NCBI GenBank assembly: GCA_910585255.1
Contig: CAJUEI010000245.1
Location: forward strand, 1 to 5,091
Source of the DNA: an uncultured Lachnospiraceae bacterium
GTDB lineage: Bacteria > Bacillota > Clostridia > Lachnospirales > Lachnospiraceae
DNA: 5,091 nt
Reading direction: 5' to 3'
Below, piece by piece: positions 1-5,091 of the stretch. Each line of letters opens with the position of its first letter. The stretch's first letter is position 1. The notes beneath the pieces are model-generated. The model saw only the letters and a program-made list of their open reading frames with translations, made no database searches and was not told where the DNA came from. A program made the translations under genes and the position numbers.

Positions 1-8
1 CTGATGAC

Positions 9-54
9 AAAAAAAGGGGTGTGTTTAGCCTCCTGCAGAGGCGAATTGCACCCC
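9..54 (-). terminator. Rho-independent terminator ending the minus-strand RNA
   Basis: On the minus strand GGGGTG (54-49) pairs with CACCCC (21-16) as a perfect 6-bp outer stem. Inside it, GCCTC (42-38) pairs with GAGGC (32-28) around a 5-base loop, and the arm is followed at once by seven T (15-9). This sets the RNA strand as minus and its 3' end near position 9. No other terminator separates it from the GGDEF-like gene, so that transcript probably ends here too. Confidence 0.8.
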
Positions 55-182
55 GGTCCGTCCGGCTGGGTATACTTAAATTCAGAGGCATTAGATGTTC
101 TTACTTTTTGGAGAGCGGAACAGCAGAAAAGCATCGCTTTCCCACTCTGGCGTCCGGTTCAATTTAAAACCAACTGCTGCAT
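9..182 (-). ncRNA. Structured non-coding RNA, possibly raiA RNA
   Basis: Seen: directly after the stop codon of the minus-strand GGDEF-like gene there are about 175 bases with no credible gene and many short complementary segments. On the minus strand these include CAGCAG (179-174) with CTGCTG (126-121), enclosing GGTT (171-168) with AACC (159-156), AAAGC (140-136) with GCTTT (132-128), and AGAG (148-145) with CTCT (115-112). A CCGG/CCGG hairpin (65-62 with 56-53) and the terminal hairpin at 54-16 follow. The 3' end is well defined by a terminator with a run of seven T. GC content is higher than in the flanking coding DNA, as is common for structured RNAs in AT-rich genomes. Inference: a stable structured RNA, either independent or processed from the 3' end of the upstream transcript. 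Size, complexity and some segments resemble my memory of the raiA RNA class of Firmicutes, but I cannot verify this. The 5' end is approximate and no strong promoter is visible in the end of the preceding gene. Confidence 0.6.
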
Positions 183-188
183 AAAAAA

Positions 189-1808
189 TTATTCATGAAT
201 CACCTTTTGCAGATAGGCAACCTTATCCTGACAGAGAAGAAAATCCGCCCGGCTTCTGACATCATCAATATCGTGATCCAAAATAGAATCAAATTCCGCA
301 TAGCCGAAAAAAAATAAAATGGGAGAATTTGAATGAGTATGATTGTAGGCATCACACTGTGCCTTTATAATCTGTACTGCCTGCTCACAGGCGGCAGAAG
401 TGCTCTCCTGAAGGATACTAGAAAATTCCATATACCCAAGGCGATAGCATGTCCCAATTCCAGCAAATGCATCCTGCAAAATTTGACTTGCGATTAAGAT
501 TTCCTTATCATAGTCACTATAGTTATATTGGTGAAAACCGGTTAAATTTAAGTGGAGTTCAATAGAAAAGATAAAATTTCCGCTTTTTGCAATATCGACT
601 AAACTGAGATAGTCTATAAATGCGGTTCGATTGTAAAGATCCGTCAATTTATCATGGTAAGCAAGGCGTTCTAAACGGATAAGCTTCTTACTTTTTTGTA
701 TTTTTTCACGGGAATAATGAATAATCTCTAAACCTAATATAATAATGGTAATAAGAAATAGAAAATTCCCATAAAAGAAAGTAGATTTTCCATTATAGAT
801 ATAATAGCGTGCAATATCAATCAGCAGCCCGCAGGAATCTAAAATCAGACAAAATACCGTAAGCTTCATTCCTGCATTTAAGCCATATAGATGATTTTCT
901 CGGATAGTAAGGATACAGATAAAAAGAAAAAATAATACAATCAGAAAAAGCATAGCAGACAACATATGGCGAAAGTCTAACAGATTTGCTGTTTGTAAAA
1001 ACAGACAGAGAAACATCTCTAACAAGCAGACTGCTGCTAAAACAGACCAGATTTTATGTCTGCGGTTATGGTAATAATTTCTGATAAAGCAGACAAAAGG
1101 AAATAACATTGCGATAATAAAGATATAAGGTGCATAGGCAAGTGCAATGTTATTATGTAATACCAATGTGGTAATCGGAAGTTCTACTAAAGACCATCCG
1201 GCAATACTAAAAGAAGATAACCCTAAAAAAAACAGGGTATCGTTAGTATGATAACGCTTCATATAGATCCAATATCCCATATAAAACAGACCTACAAACA
1301 TCGTCAATATAGCAACAATAAAAGTGGGAAGATTATCGGCTGTCAGTGCAGTCAGTACATCCATTTTATTGCCCAGATAGAAATCCGGTACAGCACGATA
1401 GGATTCCTGATAAGGAGAAGTAAGCCGGATTTGGATAGGGCAAGAAGAATATTCTTCTAAAATCGGAATAAAATTCCAGATATTCCCAGGTGTCTGTCCA
1501 AATGGCATATCTTCTGGTTTTGCTTCATAGGAATAAATTAACTGATCTTCAAGATAGACAAAAATATTTTGATGAATCGAAAAAAACCCCAGCCATTCAA
1601 TACCAATCAGATTTTCTGGAAGAGTCTGGGTCAGTTGAATGGTTTTTTCTTCTGGAAAAGAGATCACCTCCCATTCTGTAAGCGGCAGAACCGGTGCAGA
1701 AAGGGTGGTCTGGTAAAAAGCTCCCTTATGTGTAATACTAATAACGAACAAAAGCAAAATACCAAAACAAAATGCAGATAGATATAAAAATAATGTTTTT
1801 TTATTCAT
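189..1808 (-). CDS. Membrane sensor protein with degenerate GGDEF domain
   Basis: A 539-residue protein. Layout: N-terminal membrane anchor (about 5-27), an extracytoplasmic region (about 30-160) probably forming a beta-sandwich ligand-binding domain as in 7TM-DISM-type receptors, seven hydrophobic helices (about 161-183, 190-210, 222-242, 253-273, 283-301, 312-333, 344-364), a short linker, and a cytoplasmic GGDEF-family domain (about 380-539). The domain is recognised by HDKLTDLYNR (385-394), the DxLTxLxNR hallmark, and by R456-L457-G458. The signature GGDEF reads GYMEF (458-462), and the upstream DxDxFK motif is replaced by N421, T423 and H426. Both metal-binding acidic positions are therefore altered, and c-di-GMP synthesis is very unlikely. 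No RxxD inhibitory site is seen before the signature. Inferred role: sensing an external signal and acting through protein contacts or nucleotide binding. The ATG at 1808 is chosen because AAAGGTG lies 5 bases upstream and the hydrophobic anchor follows at once; an in-frame extension to 1904 lacks such a site. Confidence 0.85.
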   Translation of the reverse strand: MNKKTLFLYLSAFCFGILLLFVISITHKGAFYQTTLSAPVLPLTEWEVISFPEEKTIQLTQTLPENLIGIEWLGFFSIHQNIFVYLEDQLIYSYEAKPEDMPFGQTPGNIWNFIPILEEYSSCPIQIRLTSPYQESYRAVPDFYLGNKMDVLTALTADNLPTFIVAILTMFVGLFYMGYWIYMKRYHTNDTLFFLGLSSFSIAGWSLVELPITTLVLHNNIALAYAPYIFIIAMLFPFVCFIRNYYHNRRHKIWSVLAAVCLLEMFLCLFLQTANLLDFRHMLSAMLFLIVLFFLFICILTIRENHLYGLNAGMKLTVFCLILDSCGLLIDIARYYIYNGKSTFFYGNFLFLITIIILGLEIIHYSREKIQKSKKLIRLERLAYHDKLTDLYNRTAFIDYLSLVDIAKSGNFIFSIELHLNLTGFHQYNYSDYDKEILIASQILQDAFAGIGTCYRLGYMEFSSILQESTSAACEQAVQIIKAQCDAYNHTHSNSPILFFFGYAEFDSILDHDIDDVRSRADFLLCQDKVAYLQKVIHE

Positions 1809-1813
1809 GTTGT

Positions 1814-1820
1814 CACCTTT
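1814..1820 (-). promoter_or_regulatory. Ribosome binding site deciding the GGDEF-like start
   Basis: AAAGGTG on the minus strand sits 5 bases before the ATG at 1808. It favours this start over the in-frame ATG codons further upstream, including the one at 1904. Confidence 0.7.
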
Positions 1821-1838
1821 TAAATGAATTTTTGCTCT

Positions 1839-1866
1839 ATTATGGTGCATGATAACAGAAGAACAA
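1839..1866 (-). promoter_or_regulatory. Candidate sigma-A promoter for the GGDEF-like gene
   Basis: On the minus strand TTGTTC (1866-1861) and CATAAT (1844-1839) are 16 bases apart. The -10 box matches five of six consensus bases; the -35 box matches only the TTG and the C. Transcription would start near 1832, leaving a leader of about 24 bases. This is consistent with the start at 1808 and places the longer open frame largely upstream of the transcript. Confidence 0.4.
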
Positions 1867-1915
1867 AAAAAATCCATGATTTCTAGGTAATAGACAGAAT
1901 TCATAGAAAGTTTAT

Positions 1916-1944
1916 TTGTTTCAATGGCATATTTATGGTAAAAT
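1916..1944 (+). promoter_or_regulatory. Candidate extended -10 promoter for citrate synthase
   Basis: TTGTTT (1916-1921), a 17-base spacer and TAAAAT (1939-1944) preceded by TGG give an extended -10 promoter of sigma-A type. The predicted start is near 1951. It faces away from the GGDEF-like promoter, with about 49 bases between the two -35 boxes, so one regulator could act on both. Confidence 0.5.
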
Positions 1945-1950
1945 AAAAAC

Positions 1951-2167
1951 CGTATACTGTAAAGGCATGATTTTTGTCCATTTTTTGTGTAATTGTCAAG
2001 GTGCTGTTTTTGGCTGCAAGTGTGGTTTTTGCAGAAAAGTACAGATTGTTGTCATAAGTATAGCATTGAGACAGAAAAAAGGCAAGTGCAAAAAAAGAAA
2101 GAAATTGGGCAAAAAGATAAGGCAGCAGTTGAAGCAAATTAAAAAGAAAGAAAAGGAGGGTGCAGAC
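1951..2167 (+). other. Long 5' leader of citrate synthase
   Basis: About 215 bases lie between the predicted transcription start and the citrate synthase ATG. The first half contains T-runs; the second half is strongly A/G-rich and ends in the ribosome binding site. The only pairing I noticed is a short CTGCA/TGCAG match near 2012-2034. No known riboswitch, T-box or attenuator signature is recognised. With the two promoters, this accounts for the 359-base gap between the divergent genes. A start closer to the gene cannot be excluded. Confidence 0.35.
2153..2160 (+). promoter_or_regulatory. Strong ribosome binding site of citrate synthase
   Basis: AAGGAGGG, near-perfect to the anti-Shine-Dalgarno, sits 7 bases before the ATG at 2168. 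It decides this start over the in-frame open extension reaching back to 1916. Confidence 0.85.
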
Positions 2168-3526
2168 ATGAATCCATATTCACAGGTGACATCGAAGATT
2201 TTAGAATTGGCAGAAGTATGTCAAAAAAACAGCTCTATAGATCCATCCTTGTATGGAAAGTATGATGTAAAGAGAGGTCTGCGTGATATCAGCGGGCGGG
2301 GCGTGCTCGCTGGATTGACAGAGATTTCCGAGATTCAGTCCTATGTATTGGAAGATGATGAGATGATTCCTTGCGATGGAAAACTTTATTATCGTGGTTA
2401 TGATATAGAGCAGATTGTAGACGGATTTATTAAAGAAAAGCGGTTTGGATTTGAAGAAGTGGCATATCTGCTGATGTTTGGGGAATTGCCGAATAAAAAG
2501 GAACTGAAAGAATTTCAGGAACTTTTAGGGGAATATCGGACACTTCCAACGAATTTTGTAAGAGATGTGATTTTAAAAGCACCAAGTGCGGATATGATGA
2601 ATACGCTTGCTCGAAGTGTGCTGACACTTTATTCTTATGATGAGACAGCAGATGATATTTCGATTCCAAATGTGATTCGTCAGTGTATTCAGCTAACAGC
2701 TTCCTTTCCGTTAATGTCAGTATATGGCTATCAGGCATATAATCATTATCTAGAGGGAAACAGCCTGATTATCCACACACCGGACCCAACACTGTCTACT
2801 GCAGAGAATATCTTGCGTCTGCTTCGACCGGATGGGAAATATACTGCATTAGAAGCAAAAATTTTGGATGTAGCACTGGTTCTTCATGCAGAACATGGCG
2901 GAGGAAATAACTCGACATTTACTACTCATGTAGTATCTTCTTCTGGAACAGATACGTATTCTACCATAGCGGCGTCTCTTGGTTCCTTAAAAGGACCGAA
3001 ACATGGCGGAGCCAATATTAAGGTAGTGCGGATGTTTGAAGATATGAAGCAGGTAGTAACAGATTGGGAAGATGAAGATCAGATTACTGCTTATTTACAT
3101 GCATTGCTGTCAAAAGAAGCATTTGACAAAGCAGGTTTAATCTATGGAATGGGGCATGCGGTTTATTCGATTTCCGATCCAAGGGCAAATATTTTTAAAC
3201 GCTTTGTAGAGAGCCTTTCTATTGAAAAGGGAAAAGAAGATGAATTTCGTCTCTATTCTGCAGTAGAGCGGCTGGCACCAAAAGTAATTGGGGAGCGAAG
3301 AAAGATTTATAAAGGAGTCAGTGCCAATATTGACTTTTACAGCGGATTTGTCTATAGTATGTTAGATTTGCCGCTTCAGCTCTATACTCCGATTTTTGCA
3401 ATTGCCCGTATGGCAGGCTGGGGTGCACATCGAGTAGAAGAATTAATTAATGCAGGTAAGATTATTCGTCCGGCTTACCGTGCCGTACAGGAGAGACAAG
3501 AATATCAGAAAATGGAGGATCGCTAG
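2168..3526 (+). CDS. gltA: Citrate synthase
   Basis: A 452-residue citrate synthase, condensing acetyl-CoA with oxaloacetate to citrate in the cytoplasm. All three catalytic residues of the family (pig enzyme H274, H320, D375) are found in their motifs: H279 in GPKHGGAN, H330 in GMGHAVYSISDPR, and D389 in ANIDFYSG. The substrate-binding arginines also appear as R339 (in SDPR) and R414 (in AIARMAG). HAEHGGGNNST (from H240) is the usual conserved stretch before the first catalytic site. The N-terminal 45 or so residues precede the core fold, and the length is near that of other Clostridia enzymes. In such anaerobes the usual role is the oxidative branch to 2-oxoglutarate and glutamate; no aconitase or isocitrate dehydrogenase is in the window to confirm this. 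2-Methylcitrate synthase is an alternative within the same family that motifs alone do not exclude, though no propionate genes adjoin it. Confidence 0.95.
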   Translation: MNPYSQVTSKILELAEVCQKNSSIDPSLYGKYDVKRGLRDISGRGVLAGLTEISEIQSYVLEDDEMIPCDGKLYYRGYDIEQIVDGFIKEKRFGFEEVAYLLMFGELPNKKELKEFQELLGEYRTLPTNFVRDVILKAPSADMMNTLARSVLTLYSYDETADDISIPNVIRQCIQLTASFPLMSVYGYQAYNHYLEGNSLIIHTPDPTLSTAENILRLLRPDGKYTALEAKILDVALVLHAEHGGGNNSTFTTHVVSSSGTDTYSTIAASLGSLKGPKHGGANIKVVRMFEDMKQVVTDWEDEDQITAYLHALLSKEAFDKAGLIYGMGHAVYSISDPRANIFKRFVESLSIEKGKEDEFRLYSAVERLAPKVIGERRKIYKGVSANIDFYSGFVYSMLDLPLQLYTPIFAIARMAGWGAHRVEELINAGKIIRPAYRAVQERQEYQKMEDR

Positions 3527-3541
3527 ACAATTTGTCTGGCG
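3521..3541 (+). other. Hairpin overlapping the citrate synthase stop codon
   Basis: CGCTAGACA (3521-3529) pairs with TGTCTGGCG (3533-3541), a 9-bp stem including one G-T pair around a 3-base loop. The TAG stop codon (3524-3526) lies inside the stem. No T-run follows (ATAACTTT), so it is unlikely to be a strong intrinsic terminator. It may stabilise or mark processing of the upstream message, or attenuate the downstream genes. Confidence 0.5.
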
Positions 3542-3566
3542 ATAACTTTGGAAGGGGATAGAAGCT

Positions 3567-4121
3567 ATGGGAGAAAAAAGACTTTTGCCAGGTGAGCATT
3601 ACCAGTGCAGAAAAGAGAAACAGAGACGCTATCAGGTAGTTGCGGTTGCCATACACAGTGAGACACAAGAAGAACTGGTAATATATCAGGCATTGTACGG
3701 AACGTTTCCTGTTTATGCGAAGCCGCTTTCTTTATTTATAAGTGAAATGGAACCGTGCAGTTTGGAATCGGAATCAGAACCGGAAAAGGCAGGAGATTCT
3801 GTTTTTTATAAAAATAAAGCAGCAGAGAAAAAAGAGACAGCAGTATTAAAAGAGGCGGTATCAGAAAAACAGACCCTACAGGCAAAGGAAGTTTCACCGG
3901 ACAGAACGCAGGTATTGCTGGAATTTTTAGATTGTGACAGTTATGCAGAAAAGCTGGAATATCTTCGGGACAGAAAGAAATATATCGATGATAGAATGTT
4001 AAATGATATTTCGTTTGCTTTGGATATCGTGATTGAGGAGGGAGAATTGGAAGATCGGATTCGGACATTAGAGAATTGCTTAAAGACATTTTGCAGATAT
4101 GAGGGAACTCGTCTGAGGTAA
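3567..4121 (+). CDS. DUF1653 domain protein, uncharacterised
   Basis: A 184-residue protein, probably cytoplasmic, with no signal peptide or membrane segment. Residues about 7-61 match the DUF1653 pattern: PGEHYQ near the start, the core AIHSETQEELVIYQALYG (28-45), and a closing AKPLSLF (51-57). The usual WVRPL is YAKPL here. A polar, Glu/Lys-rich linker follows (about 62-110), then a helical C-terminal segment (111-184) with many charged residues and the stretch LRDRKKYIDDRMLNDI (133-148). That segment is not a family I recognise. DUF1653 has no established biochemical function that I know of. The ATG at 3567 has GAAGGGG about 10 bases upstream. It begins 40 bases after citrate synthase and ends 27 bases before the ABC ATPase, suggesting shared transcription. 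The short conserved domain with a long tail is the unusual part. Confidence 0.8.
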   Translation: MGEKRLLPGEHYQCRKEKQRRYQVVAVAIHSETQEELVIYQALYGTFPVYAKPLSLFISEMEPCSLESESEPEKAGDSVFYKNKAAEKKETAVLKEAVSEKQTLQAKEVSPDRTQVLLEFLDCDSYAEKLEYLRDRKKYIDDRMLNDISFALDIVIEEGELEDRIRTLENCLKTFCRYEGTRLR

Positions 4122-4148
4122 AAAAGAAAGACTGGTGAAAGAACAGGG

Positions 4149-5091
4149 ATGGGAGAAATTGTATTAGAATTAAAGGAAATAGAAAAAAACTTCGGAATGG
4201 TTTCTGTCTTAAAAGGAATAAATTTAAAGGCAGAAAAGGGAGAATTTATTACAATTTTAGGTTCTTCCGGCTGCGGAAAGACTACAACGCTGCGGATAAT
4301 TGCAGGATTAGAGACACCAGATGCTGGAGAGATATGGCTGAATGGGGTCTGTGTCAATCAGCTGGCACCGGAAAGACGCAATGTCAATACGGTGTTTCAA
4401 AATTATGCTTTGTTTCCGCATATGAATGTATTTGAAAATATTGCATATGGGCTTAAGGTAAAAAAATTAAGTAAAAAGGAAATACAAAAAAAGGTCACGG
4501 ATGCACTGGCAATGATTCAGTTAAGCGGCTATGAAAAGAGAATGTCGTCAGAACTTTCCGGGGGACAAAAGCAGCGGGTAGCAATAGCCAGAGCGATTGT
4601 TAATAATCCTCAGGTACTTTTATTAGATGAGCCGCTTGGGGCATTAGATTTGCAGCTTCGAAGACAGATGCAGTTAGAATTAAAGAAACTGCAAAGACAG
4701 TTGGGAATTACATTTATCTATATTACTCACGATCAGGAAGAGGCAATCAATATGTCTAGTAAGATTGCCGTTATGCGAAATGGCAGATTGGAACAGGTGG
4801 GAACGCCGGATGAAATTTATAATCATCCAAAGACCAGTTATATTGCACAGTTTGTAGGAAATGCGAATATTTTAAAGGGGCAGATTCATAGAGTAGAACA
4901 AGATTATCTAATCGCAGAGTTAGCAGGAGAACCGGTATCGTTAAGGCTTTCTAAGACGGGGATGCCAAAAGAGAAAGGGAAAATTGTGCTTGCAGTACGC
5001 AGTGAAGTGGTGGAATTTTCTAAAGAAAAAACAGAAAATAGTCTTTCGGGGACTGTATTGGAAAAATCATTTGCCGGAGGAATGGTAAGAC
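4149..5091 (+). CDS. potA: PotA-type ABC transporter ATPase (3' end cut by window)
   Basis: The first 314 residues of an ATP-binding subunit of an importer, running off the window end. All ABC motifs are intact: Walker A GSSGCGKTT (38-46, K44), Q-loop Q84 in VFQNYALFPH, signature LSGGQ (136-140), Walker B VLLLDEP (156-162, with D160 and E161), D-loop ALD (165-167), and switch histidine H194 in ITHDQEEA. From about 240 (FVGNANIL) a TOBE-type regulatory domain begins, as in PotA, MalK and FbpC. Overall wording is closest to PotA, which drives spermidine/putrescine uptake, but ferric iron, thiamine or other small-solute importers share this architecture and the permease genes lie beyond the window. 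The ATG at 4149 has only a weak ribosome binding site (GGTG about 11 bases upstream); it fits the family's N-terminus well. About 40-50 residues should be missing from the C-terminus. Confidence 0.9.
   Translation, partial: MGEIVLELKEIEKNFGMVSVLKGINLKAEKGEFITILGSSGCGKTTTLRIIAGLETPDAGEIWLNGVCVNQLAPERRNVNTVFQNYALFPHMNVFENIAYGLKVKKLSKKEIQKKVTDALAMIQLSGYEKRMSSELSGGQKQRVAIARAIVNNPQVLLLDEPLGALDLQLRRQMQLELKKLQRQLGITFIYITHDQEEAINMSSKIAVMRNGRLEQVGTPDEIYNHPKTSYIAQFVGNANILKGQIHRVEQDYLIAELAGEPVSLRLSKTGMPKEKGKIVLAVRSEVVEFSKEKTENSLSGTVLEKSFAGGMVR

Noticed and set aside
1..134. Minus-strand open frame from an ATG at 134 running off the window start
   Set aside because: It has no ribosome binding site and passes straight through the terminator hairpin and T-run, so it is best explained as chance translation of a conserved RNA.
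4..198. Plus-strand open frame of 64 codons
   Set aside because: It lies antisense to the structured RNA and its terminator, overlaps the end of the GGDEF-like gene, and has no ribosome binding site or recognisable protein features.
177..230. Promoter for the minus-strand RNA within the end of the GGDEF-like gene
   Set aside because: TTGCCT is followed at 17 bases only by CATGAA, a poor -10 box, and the TAATTT further on is at a spacing of 23; not convincing.
1809..1904. N-terminal extension of the GGDEF-like protein
   Set aside because: It has no ribosome binding site, spans the candidate promoter, and precedes the obvious membrane anchor and well-placed AAAGGTG.
1916..2167. 84-codon N-terminal extension of citrate synthase
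   Set aside because: Its TTG start coincides with the candidate -35 box, its translation is Lys-rich and unlike the family, and a near-perfect ribosome binding site marks the ATG at 2168.
2430..2738. Minus-strand open frame inside citrate synthase
   Set aside because: It is a shadow of a strongly supported gene, with no domain or ribosome binding site.
3521..3550. Intrinsic terminator after citrate synthase
   Set aside because: The stem is sound, but the following bases ATAACTTTGG lack a T-run, so I list it only as a hairpin.
3736..4357. Two minus-strand open frames opposite the DUF1653 gene and the ABC ATPase start
   Set aside because: Both are antisense shadows of plus-strand genes with clear family motifs, and neither has recognisable protein features.

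Overview
The window looks like a low-GC Firmicute chromosome, most likely a Lachnospiraceae/Clostridia gut-type bacterium. This is inferred from the AT-rich coding sequence, strong AAGGAGG-type ribosome binding sites and the protein families present; no rRNA or other lineage marker is in view. Most of the sequence is ordinary chromosomal material, with no sign of mobile elements, CRISPR arrays or tRNAs.

Left part, minus strand (about 9-1866): a membrane signalling protein of 539 residues has an N-terminal anchor, an extracytoplasmic sensor, seven membrane helices and a cytoplasmic GGDEF domain. The GGDEF active site is badly degenerate, so it is probably a receptor or regulator and not a working diguanylate cyclase. 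Just past its stop codon, on the same strand, lies about 175 bases of non-coding sequence rich in short complementary segments, ending in a clear Rho-independent terminator. I read this as a structured non-coding RNA, possibly raiA RNA; that identification is from memory and needs a covariance search.

Middle (1809-2167): the divergent intergenic region holds back-to-back candidate promoters for the two flanking genes and a leader of about 215 bases in front of the plus-strand genes.

Right part, plus strand (2168-5091): citrate synthase with all catalytic residues intact, then a small DUF1653-domain protein, then a PotA-type ABC transporter ATPase cut by the window end. The genes are spaced 40 and 27 bases apart with no convincing terminator between them, so they may be co-transcribed. 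A 9-bp hairpin overlaps the citrate synthase stop codon. Citrate synthase would feed 2-oxoglutarate/glutamate synthesis and the ABC ATPase would power uptake of a small solute such as a polyamine; no functional link between them is evident beyond adjacency.
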